Positions 7,810-14,661 of a stretch of DNA of 15,307 nt are shown one piece after another. Where the stretch lies: positions 1-15,307 of the forward strand of contig CAKROP010000012.1 of NCBI GenBank assembly GCA_934373375.1, in the 5' to 3' direction. This DNA comes from an uncultured Anaerosacchariphilus sp. GTDB lineage: Bacteria > Bacillota > Clostridia > Lachnospirales > Lachnospiraceae. The stretch's first letter is position 1; every line of letters starts with the position of its first letter. A model generated the notes under the pieces. The model was given only the letters and a program-made list of their open reading frames with translations, did not search any database and was not told the origin of the DNA. The position numbers and the translations under genes were made by a program.

Positions 7810-7936
7810 AGGCATGCGAAAGTGCAAACATAAGCAGACGTGTCGTGCTTGCACGTAAGCGGCTGTTTATGTTTGTGCTTTCATAGGGCGCAGCCCGACA
7901 GCGAGATGGAGCGAAGCGGCATCGAGCTGCATGCCT
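7810..7936 (+). repeat. structured intercistronic repeat, copy 2
   Basis: It starts 16 nt after the GT2 stop and ends 32 nt before the next start codon. Outer stem: AGGCATGC (7810-7817) pairs perfectly with GCATGCCT (7929-7936). The long hairpin has GAAAGTGCAAACATAA (7818-7833) pairing over 16 positions with TTATGTTTGTGCTTTC (7867-7882), two of them G-T wobbles; inside are CAG/CTG and ACGTG (7838-7842) with CACGT (7852-7856). Then GGGC-GCA-GCCC (7886-7896) and the purine-rich hairpin 7901-7927, as in copy 1 except C at 7920 for A. The shared core is 7882-7927. The outer stem and long hairpin share almost no sequence with copy 1 yet fold the same way. Confidence 0.75.
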
Positions 7937-7968
7937 GGACGATCTATAAAACATAAGGAGACACACAG

Positions 7969-8670
7969 ATGAAATGTCTGGTCATCATCCCCGCCTACAA
8001 CGAAGAAGAAAACATTGTGCGCGTGGTGGAAAACCTGAAAAATAATTATCCAATGTACGACTACATCGTCATCAACGATGGTTCCTCCGACAGCACCGCG
8101 AAGATTTGCCGGAAAAACGGCTATGAGCTGGTGGATCTGCCGGTGAACTTAGGGCTGGCCGGAGCCTTTCAGACGGGCCTCAAATACGCCTATCGGAATG
8201 GCTACGATTACGCCATCCAGTTTGACGCGGACGGACAGCACCGCCCGGAATTTATCGGCCCCATGCTGGACAAGATTCAGGAGGGCTACGATATCGTCAT
8301 CGGTTCCCGGTTTGTGACCGAGAAGAAGCCCCATTCCTTACGGATGCTGGGCAGCAACCTGATTTCCACGGCCATGAAGCTGACCACCGGCCGCAGGGTC
8401 AAGGATCCCACTTCGGGCATGCGGATGTTCAATAAGAAAATGATAGCGGAATTTGCCCTGAATATGAATTACGGCCCGGAGCCGGATACGGTATCCTATC
8501 TTCTGAAGCAGGGTGCCACCATTGCCGAGGTTCAGGTGGAGATGGATGAGCGGATCGCAGGTGAGAGCTATCTGAACCTGACCAGATCCATGATGTATAT
8601 GTTACGGATGCTTCTGTCGATTCTGCTGATTCAGAACTTCCGGAAGCGCAGGGAGGTGAAGGTTTCATGA
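7969..8670 (+). CDS. DPM1-like polyprenyl-phosphate glycosyltransferase (GT2)
   Basis: The 233-residue GT-A enzyme carries VIIPAYNEEENI, INDGSSDST (residues 35-43), GLAGAFQTGL and the metal motif FDADGQH (85-91), then DPTSGMRMF and a short hydrophobic C-terminus with no clear pair of membrane helices. Such proteins move a sugar from a nucleotide donor to undecaprenyl phosphate on the cytoplasmic side. The overlapping DUF2304 gene downstream is its usual partner: the same pair occurs as GacI and GacJ in the group A streptococcal carbohydrate cluster, where it makes undecaprenyl-phosphate GlcNAc. Sugar identity here is an inference only. Ribosome site AAGGAG lies at 7955-7960, 8 nt before the ATG and after repeat copy 2, which occupies the gap to the previous gene. 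Confidence 0.88.
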   Translation: MKCLVIIPAYNEEENIVRVVENLKNNYPMYDYIVINDGSSDSTAKICRKNGYELVDLPVNLGLAGAFQTGLKYAYRNGYDYAIQFDADGQHRPEFIGPMLDKIQEGYDIVIGSRFVTEKKPHSLRMLGSNLISTAMKLTTGRRVKDPTSGMRMFNKKMIAEFALNMNYGPEPDTVSYLLKQGATIAEVQVEMDERIAGESYLNLTRSMMYMLRMLLSILLIQNFRKRREVKVS

Positions 8671-9026
8671 CACCGGTATTTCGCATTGTGCTGATTGTGG
8701 TATCACTCCTCAGCACCTATTATATTTTAAAGAAAATCCGTCAGTCCAAGCTGCAGATCGAATACGCGATCTTCTGGATTGTATTCGCGGGCGTGCTGGT
8801 CATCATCAGCCTGTTCCCGTGGCTCGTGACCCTGTTTACGAGACTTCTGGGCATGCAGCTGCCGGTAAACTTCGTGTTTATGGTGTTCATCTTCATTCTG
8901 CTGCTGAAGCTGTTTATGATGACCATCGAGCTGTCTACCCTGGAAAATAAGGTAAAGGACCTGACCCAGGAGCTGGCTCTGGAGGAAAAGGAGCGGGCGG
9001 ACGAACTGAAAGAAAAGGAGAATTAG
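8667..9026 (+). CDS. DUF2304 small membrane protein (GacJ-like partner)
   Basis: This 119-residue protein has three membrane helices (about residues 5-21, 33-55 and 68-88) and a charged C-terminal helix rich in Glu and Lys that looks like a short coiled coil (95-118). This is the DUF2304 layout. In streptococci the GacJ homologue binds GacI and raises its activity, anchoring it to the membrane. The start overlaps the preceding stop (ATGA), with a strong GGAGGTGA at 8652-8659, so the two proteins are translationally coupled, consistent with a complex. Confidence 0.85.
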   Translation: MTPVFRIVLIVVSLLSTYYILKKIRQSKLQIEYAIFWIVFAGVLVIISLFPWLVTLFTRLLGMQLPVNFVFMVFIFILLLKLFMMTIELSTLENKVKDLTQELALEEKERADELKEKEN

Positions 9027-9030
9027 AAAC

Positions 9031-10659
9031 GTGGAAACGATATACGAGATTACCAGAAATCTCTGGGAAAAGTATGTAAACTGGATGAAAGACGAAAAGA
9101 ATATGGCGAAGTTTCTGGTATGCTGCTTTGTACTGAGTCTGCTTCCGATTCTGGCATTGAGCTTCTTCAACCATCCGGTTATGGACGACTTTAACTATGG
9201 TATTCTGACCCGCCATGCCCTGGAGGAGAACTCCGGACTGGCTGTGATCCCGGCAGTGCTGCGGGCGGCGGTGCAGAGAGCGGAAAACCTGTGGCATGAG
9301 TGGCAGGGAACCTACAGCTTTGCGGTGATTGGAGCTTTGCGGCCCTCGATTATCTCTGAACGCCTGACCTTCATCCAGACCTTTATTCTGGTGGGCGTCA
9401 TGGTGGTTGGTTTTACTTATTTTATCGATGTCATGCTGCACCGAATCTTAGGCATGTCGAGAGCTGTGGCTGTCAGCGTGTCTGTGGTGGTACTGACGCT
9501 CTGCATCCAGTATGTCCCGGTGGGACTGGAAGCCTTTTACTGGTGGATTGGAAGCGTGGGATATACAGGATTTTTCTCCATGCTGCTGATTCTGATGGGG
9601 CTGATTGCCGACGGTATGCATAAAAAGCAGATTTCCGCAAAACGTATGGTGGGAATGATTCTGATCCTGATCCTGCTGGGCGGCGGCATGTATCCCAACG
9701 CGCTGCTGACAGCGGTACTGATGTTCCTGCTGTTCCTGGACGCGATTGTGGAGAAAAAGCGGTATCCGAAGAAGCTGCGGATTCAGCTGGGATCCCTGTT
9801 TATCGTATATCTTCCGGCCTTTTTCCTGAATGTACTGGCTCCGGGCAACTACCGCCGTCAGTCCAATTTCCAGCCCCGTACCCCGATGGAGGCTATTTAC
9901 AAGTCCTATACCAAGTCTCTGGACTATATGTTTAACGAGGCCACCAATGTGGTGATTGTACTGGTGATTTTCGCGCTGTTCCTGGTGATGCTGTGGCAGC
10001 TGAAGAATACGAAGTTTTCCTTCCGGTGCCCGCTGATGTTTACCCTGGTAAGCTACAGCCTTGTGGTGGTTATGTGGGTTCCGGCCATCTTCGCCGTGCG
10101 TTTTATCTCCGGCGGCCGTTATTATAATATCTGCTTCTACGGTGTGATTCTGTTCTACGCGTCCAACGCCATTTACTATGCCGGATGGCTCAGACGGCAG
10201 TATGAGAAATGCGCGCAGGAGGTACAGGATCTTCTGCGGAAAGCCACTCCGGTACTGCTGGGCGTGACAGGCGTATGCTGTGTGATCGTGGGAATGTGGA
10301 AGATTAACATTGTAAGCGATCTGGAAGAAATTACCTTTGCGACGGCGCTGAAATCCATGGTATATGGAGAGGCGCAGGTATACGATAAGGAAATCCGCAT
10401 GCGTGAGAAGCTTTATCATGATCCGGATGTCAAAGAGGTTGTAGTGGAAGAGGTTACCTACCGTCCGGAGCTGCTTTATTTCGGCACACTGACGCCGGAT
10501 CCGGACGACAGCCGCAATCTGGCCATGTGCGATTATTATCACAAGGATTACATGGTGAAGCATGTAGAAGAGGAAGAATCGTCTGAGGAGGATAGCGACG
10601 CTCAGACTGAGGATACAGAAAATGCAGATAATGCAGAAGACGCTGAATCAGCAGAATAG
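9031..10659 (+). CDS. DUF6056-like multipass membrane protein, probable GT-C glycosyltransferase
   Basis: The 542-residue protein has about ten to eleven hydrophobic segments. After the first helix (about 29-45) comes HPVMDDFNYG with Asp52 and Asp53, then WHEWQGTYSF, and later EAFYWWIGSVGYT (from about residue 167); these match the DUF6056 pattern and place a GT-C like acidic pair in the first outer loop. It likely takes the polyprenyl-phosphate sugar made by the preceding gene and adds it to the glycan outside the membrane. Translation begins with GTG at 9031, with AAGGAG at 9015-9020 inside the DUF2304 stop region. The C-terminus (512-542) is an odd acidic tail: 16 of 31 residues are Asp or Glu, and the rest mostly Ser, Ala, Thr and Asn. 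The family call is from memory of the pattern, and enzymatic function is inferred. Confidence 0.7.
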   Translation: METIYEITRNLWEKYVNWMKDEKNMAKFLVCCFVLSLLPILALSFFNHPVMDDFNYGILTRHALEENSGLAVIPAVLRAAVQRAENLWHEWQGTYSFAVIGALRPSIISERLTFIQTFILVGVMVVGFTYFIDVMLHRILGMSRAVAVSVSVVVLTLCIQYVPVGLEAFYWWIGSVGYTGFFSMLLILMGLIADGMHKKQISAKRMVGMILILILLGGGMYPNALLTAVLMFLLFLDAIVEKKRYPKKLRIQLGSLFIVYLPAFFLNVLAPGNYRRQSNFQPRTPMEAIYKSYTKSLDYMFNEATNVVIVLVIFALFLVMLWQLKNTKFSFRCPLMFTLVSYSLVVVMWVPAIFAVRFISGGRYYNICFYGVILFYASNAIYYAGWLRRQYEKCAQEVQDLLRKATPVLLGVTGVCCVIVGMWKINIVSDLEEITFATALKSMVYGEAQVYDKEIRMREKLYHDPDVKEVVVEEVTYRPELLYFGTLTPDPDDSRNLAMCDYYHKDYMVKHVEEEESSEEDSDAQTEDTENADNAEDAESAE

Positions 10660-10669
10660 GAGAAAAGAC

Positions 10670-11536
10670 ATGAAAAAGATTATTGTAACAGGATGCAACG
10701 GACAGCTGGGCAGGGCTGTTAATCAGCAGTATGCAGGCAGCACAGAGTATGAGCTTGTGAACACCGATGTGGCAGAGCTGGACATTACCAGGGTGGACAA
10801 GGTACTGGAGCTGGCAAGAGAAGTAAAGCCCTATGCCATCATCAACTGTGCGGCTTACACCAATGTGGACAAGTGCGAGGTAGAGCAGGATCTGGCTTAT
10901 AAGATCAACGCCATCGGAGCCCGCAACCTGGCGATCGCGGCTGCGGATACCGGCGCGAAGCTCATGCACATCTCTACGGATTATGTATTTCCGGGAAATG
11001 TGTCAGATCACCCGCTGACCGAGTTTGATCCGGTAAGCCCCAGGAGTATGTACGGCGCGACCAAGCTGGCAGGCGAGAATTTTGTGCGCGATTTTGCAAA
11101 TCAGTACTTCATCATCCGTACCGCATGGCTGTATGGCGACGGTCACAACTTCGCAAAGACCATGCTGAAGCTGGCGGAAAATAACGATAAGATCGGCGTA
11201 GTCATGGATCAGGTGGGAACCCCCACCAGCGCGGTAGAGCTGGCCAAGGCTATCAAATACCTGCTTCCGACCGACAATTACGGTCTGTTCCACGGTACCT
11301 GCGAGGGCGACACCAACTGGGCCGAGTTTGCGGCTACCGTACTTCGCCTGGCAGGCAGCAGGACGGAGATCGAGCCGATTACCTCAGAGGAGTACAAGCG
11401 CCGCTTCCCGAACTCCGCAGATCGGCCCGCATATTCCATTCTGGAGAACTATATGCTGAAGCTGACTACCGATTTCTCCTTCGCTTCCTGGCAGGACGCT
11501 ATCGAAGTATACATGAAGGAACTGCTGGCGAAATAA
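10670..11536 (+). CDS. rmlD: dTDP-4-dehydrorhamnose reductase
   Basis: The 288-residue enzyme reduces dTDP-4-dehydro-L-rhamnose with NAD(P)H, the last step to dTDP-L-rhamnose. It has the Rossmann start VTGCNGQLG (glycines 8, 11, 14), AAYTNVDKCE, STDYVF (102-107), the YGATK active pair Tyr128/Lys132, and RTAWLYG, all standard for RmlD. Length is normal. I take ATG 10670 as start because AGGAG at 10658-10662 overlaps the preceding stop with 7-nt spacing; an upstream in-frame ATG at 10622 lies inside the preceding gene. The other three rhamnose genes (rmlA, B, C) are not in the window. Presence here indicates rhamnose in the glycan. Confidence 0.92.
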   Translation: MKKIIVTGCNGQLGRAVNQQYAGSTEYELVNTDVAELDITRVDKVLELAREVKPYAIINCAAYTNVDKCEVEQDLAYKINAIGARNLAIAAADTGAKLMHISTDYVFPGNVSDHPLTEFDPVSPRSMYGATKLAGENFVRDFANQYFIIRTAWLYGDGHNFAKTMLKLAENNDKIGVVMDQVGTPTSAVELAKAIKYLLPTDNYGLFHGTCEGDTNWAEFAATVLRLAGSRTEIEPITSEEYKRRFPNSADRPAYSILENYMLKLTTDFSFASWQDAIEVYMKELLAK

Positions 11537-11567
11537 CATTTGCACATAAGAGAAGGAGAGAGATCCG

Positions 11568-12521
11568 ATGACAGGAAATGATATTTTATATCTGGTAATT
11601 CCCTGCTATAACGAGGAGGCTGTACTGCATGAGACCGCGAAGCAGCTTCTGGAGAAAATGAATTCTATGTTCGAGCGGGGCATGATTTCCCGGGAGAGCA
11701 AAATCATGTTCGTAAATGATGGCTCCAAGGATAAGACCTGGGAAATTATCCGGGAGTTACATGAGTCTAACCCCATATATTCCGGTGTGAAGCTGTCCAG
11801 GAACAAGGGTCATCAGAACGCGCTTCTGGCTGGCCTGATGACGGCGAAGGAGAAGGCGGATATGGCCATTTCCCTGGACGCCGATCTGCAGGATGATGTG
11901 GACGTCATTGACAAGATGGTGGAGAAGTATTATGAGGGAAATGACGTGGTATACGGCGTCAGAAGCGCCCGGGATACGGACACCTTCTTTAAGAAATTTA
12001 CTGCCGAGGGCTTTTATAAGATCATGCAGGCTATGGGCGTGGAAATCGTATTTAACCATGCGGATTACCGTCTTATGAGCAAGCGTGCCCTGGAAGGACT
12101 GTCTGAGTTTCGCGAGGTAAATCTGTTCCTGCGCGGTATCGTGCCGCTCATTGGGTACAAGTCGGACATCGTTACCTACGAGCGTCATGAGCGTTTCGCA
12201 GGCGAGTCCAAATATCCGCTGAAGAAGATGCTGGCTTTTGCTACGGACGGCATTACCTCTTTCAGTATCAAGCCCATTCGTATGATTACCACCTGTGGGT
12301 TCCTGATTTTTGCCATCAGCCTGATTATGCTGATTTATTTCCTGGTGGTGCATTTCATGGGCAGAACTGTACACGGCTGGACCAGCACCATTGTGTCCAT
12401 CTGGGCCATCGGCGGCCTGCAGCTTCTGGCTATCGGTATTGTGGGTGAATATATTGGAAAAATTTACCTGGAAACCAAGGCGCGCCCCAAGTATATTATT
12501 GAGACTGTACTGGATAAATAA
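11568..12521 (+). CDS. GtrB/CsbB-like polyprenyl-phosphate glycosyltransferase
   Basis: This 317-residue GT2 enzyme has VIPCYNEEAVL, FVNDGSKDKT, LSRNKGHQNALLAGL, the metal motif DADLQDD (residues 104-110), a RHERFAGESKYPLKKM region, and two C-terminal membrane helices (about 238-262 and 272-295) ending in VGEYIGKIYLE and RPKYI. That is the GtrB/CsbB architecture: it loads a sugar onto undecaprenyl phosphate, for a membrane GT-C to use on the other side. It is distinct from the DPM1-like gene at 7969, so the operon has two such systems. Start ATG 11568 with AAGGAG at 11553-11558, 31 nt after rmlD. The next gene, a GT-C, is its likely partner. Confidence 0.9.
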   Translation: MTGNDILYLVIPCYNEEAVLHETAKQLLEKMNSMFERGMISRESKIMFVNDGSKDKTWEIIRELHESNPIYSGVKLSRNKGHQNALLAGLMTAKEKADMAISLDADLQDDVDVIDKMVEKYYEGNDVVYGVRSARDTDTFFKKFTAEGFYKIMQAMGVEIVFNHADYRLMSKRALEGLSEFREVNLFLRGIVPLIGYKSDIVTYERHERFAGESKYPLKKMLAFATDGITSFSIKPIRMITTCGFLIFAISLIMLIYFLVVHFMGRTVHGWTSTIVSIWAIGGLQLLAIGIVGEYIGKIYLETKARPKYIIETVLDK

Positions 12522-12534
12522 TTAGGAGAGTTTT

Positions 12535-13737
12535 ATGAACAGCTTTTTGAAAAAGCGTGGGCTGAACCGGATGGATCTGTGCTATCTGGCGGCTCTGACG
12601 CTGATTGGCCTGGGGATCCGTGTCATCCTGCGTGTGGTGATTACGGACGACTGGCTGATGTACTGGGATCCGTGGATTTCTGATTTGAAGGAGATGGGAT
12701 TTTCCTATCTGGCTACGGATCGCTATGATTATACACCGACCTTCGTTTATATCCTCTGGGCCATCAGCAGGCTGCCCATCAACCCGATGACGGCCTATAA
12801 GGGTCTGCACTGTGTGCTGGACTTTGTGGCGGCGGGCATTCTGGGAAAAATGATTTGGAAGGTCACCGGAAGCAAGCGCAAAGGCATTCTGTCCTACGGC
12901 CTGTTTCTCATTGTGCCCACCATCTGGGCCAACAGCGCCCTGTGGGCCCAGTGCGATATTATTTTCATGACCTTTTTGCTGCTGTGCTTTTACTTCCTGT
13001 TTGAGGAACGGCCCTGTATTGCCATGTTTTTCTATGGCATGGCCTTTGTATTCAAGCTCCAGTCCCTGTTTATTTTCCCGTTCCTGGTGATTCTGTGGGT
13101 GAATAAAAAGGTGGATCTGAAGCATTTCCTGTGGATTCCGGCGCTGTATTTCTTAAGTATCGTACCGGCCTGGATCGCGGGACGGCCGCTGATGGATCTG
13201 ATTAACATCTACATGGCCCAGGGAGCCCAGGATGTCTGGTCCCTGTCCATCAAATGGCCGAACATCTATCAGATCATCGGAAATCAGTTCTTTTTGCTTG
13301 AATACGCTTCGGCGGGCACATGGCTGATTCTTGGTATCCTGATGGTCATCCTGTACGCCATGGCTCAGAAGCGCTACCGGATTACCAAGGAATTCATCGT
13401 GCAGATGGCGCTGTTTTTCGCGATTCTGACGCCCTGGTTCCTGCCGCACATGCATGAGCGGTACGGCTGTGTGGCGGATATTCTGGCGATTATCTATGCC
13501 ATGATGAATACGAAGAAGTTCTATTTCCCACTGGTGCAGATTCTGGTGTCCTTCAATTCCTCTATGGCTTACTTCATTCATCTGGGTGCCGACGAGCCGA
13601 CCATTTACTACGGCGTGTGGGCTTTTGCAGAGCTTGGGCTGCTCGTCCTGGTTGGCCTGGATATCTGGCATTATATGCGAAATCCGGAGAACCAGATCCC
13701 TATGGAACATGAGACTGTGAAGAAGGAGGCCGCGTGA
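12535..13737 (+). CDS. GT-C membrane glycosyltransferase, Gpi18-like (COG5542 type)
   Basis: The 400-residue multipass protein has the GT-C layout: after the first helix, an outer loop with ITDDWLMYW (Asp38, Asp39) as probable catalytic acid, then DYTPTFVYILW, a NSALWAQCD motif (133-141) and VFKLQSLFIFPF, closely matching Gpi18-related mannosyltransferases of bacteria. About nine to ten hydrophobic segments are visible. It should use a polyprenyl-phosphate sugar, presumably from the GtrB-like enzyme whose stop is 13 nt upstream, on the outside of the membrane. AGGAG at 12524-12528 supports the start. A shorter, damaged paralogue overlaps its stop codon. Sugar and acceptor unknown. Confidence 0.82.
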   Translation: MNSFLKKRGLNRMDLCYLAALTLIGLGIRVILRVVITDDWLMYWDPWISDLKEMGFSYLATDRYDYTPTFVYILWAISRLPINPMTAYKGLHCVLDFVAAGILGKMIWKVTGSKRKGILSYGLFLIVPTIWANSALWAQCDIIFMTFLLLCFYFLFEERPCIAMFFYGMAFVFKLQSLFIFPFLVILWVNKKVDLKHFLWIPALYFLSIVPAWIAGRPLMDLINIYMAQGAQDVWSLSIKWPNIYQIIGNQFFLLEYASAGTWLILGILMVILYAMAQKRYRITKEFIVQMALFFAILTPWFLPHMHERYGCVADILAIIYAMMNTKKFYFPLVQILVSFNSSMAYFIHLGADEPTIYYGVWAFAELGLLVLVGLDIWHYMRNPENQIPMEHETVKKEAA

Positions 13738-14639
13738 TGGATGAATTTTTGAGAAACTTCATTTCCAGAAAATGGAATGTGCGCGGCGTGACCTTTACCT
13801 TTCTGGATGTGCTGCTGGCAGTATGTATTACCGGTACAGGACTGGCGCTCCGCTCCACGGTCATCGAATATACGCCGACCGACACATGGAAGCTCTGTGC
13901 GGTTGTGCTGGAATTTGCGCTGGCGGTTCTGTGCGGCGCGATTGTACACAGCTATACGGGAAGCAGGCTTCGGGCTTTCCTGACCTATGCGATTCTGGCG
14001 ATTTATCCCACGGTGGTGGCCAACGGCTCCCTGTGGAATATCAATTGTATTTATTATGTGATTCTGTTTTTCCTGGGGCTCTATCTCTACAGCCGGGGAA
14101 ATGCGCTGCTTGGAACCGGAAGCATCCTGGCGGGTCTTCTGATCGCGGTGTTCCGCGTCCGTTCCTGGTGGATGACGCTTGACGTGGCCTATCCGGTGTC
14201 CTTGAATCGGGGGTGGCCGAATTTCTACGAGATTATCGGGAAAAATGCCTTTGTAGAGCTGTATGACAAGGTATCCCTGTTGATTCTCGCGGGTATGATT
14301 TTAACTTGAATTTACTGGTTTGCTGATAAAAAGGTGAAGGTAACGAAGGACATAGTGCTTCGTCTCTTCCTGTTTGCAGCGATTCTGGTGCCTTATTTTG
14401 CGCCCTATATGCCGGCCTGGGCCGGGTATACGGCGGATGTGGCGGCGCTCATCTACTTCATGCGCTGGCCAAAGCGGTTTTATCTGCCGATGCTGCATCT
14501 GATTGTGTCCTACAGTGCTTACGCGTACGCCATCAACGGTGAGACGAAGCTGCCGATGGTGGTATTTTCTGTACTGCTGCTGGCGATGCTTACGAATGTG
14601 GGCGTGGATCTTTATCGTGCGGCTGTGAAGGGCGAGTAA
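13737..14639 (+). pseudogene. decayed paralogue of the Gpi18-like GT-C, interrupted by in-frame TGA
   Basis: From ATG 13737 (overlapping the previous TGA; AAGGAGG at 13723-13729) one frame runs to TAA at 14639, broken only by TGA at 14307-14309. Joined, it would be about 300 residues. It aligns along its length with the 400-residue neighbour: HSYTGSRLRAFLTYAI against KVTGSKRKGILSYGL, VANGSLWNINCIYY against WANSALWAQCDIIF, WPNFYEIIG against WPNIYQIIG, and the part after the TGA (VKVTKDIVLRLFLFAAILVPYF) against RITKEFIVQMALFFAILTPWF. It lacks about 45 residues covering the DDW loop and DYTPTFVYILW, and about 45 more between VFRVRSW and WPNFY, so the catalytic acids are gone. The gene is either a pseudogene or a non-catalytic subunit with a single-base sequence error (TGG would read Trp). 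A restart at GTG 14334 has no good ribosome site. Confidence 0.7.
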
Positions 14640-14661
14640 CATTCCCCTATAGGAGAATAGA

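Noticed and set aside
5691..7936. CRISPR array or tRNA-like genes as explanation of the repeats.
   Set aside because: Only two copies 2 kb apart, each between genes and with differing flanks; no regular spacing, no cloverleaf with acceptor and anticodon features.
9448..10563. Long open frame (371 codons) on the minus strand inside the DUF6056-like gene.
   Set aside because: It lies fully antisense to a well-supported membrane protein, is rich in His and Gln as expected from reversed membrane codons, and shows no family motif.
14307..14309. TGA read as selenocysteine or as a recoded sense codon.
   Set aside because: The surrounding family has no selenoproteins, the aligned residue in the neighbour is an ordinary hydrophobic residue, and TGA is used as a normal stop by the genes ending at 8670 and 13737.
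14334..14639. Separate 101-residue protein starting at GTG 14334.
   Set aside because: It is in the same frame as the preceding broken gene, has no convincing ribosome site, and aligns with the C-terminal part of the intact GT-C.
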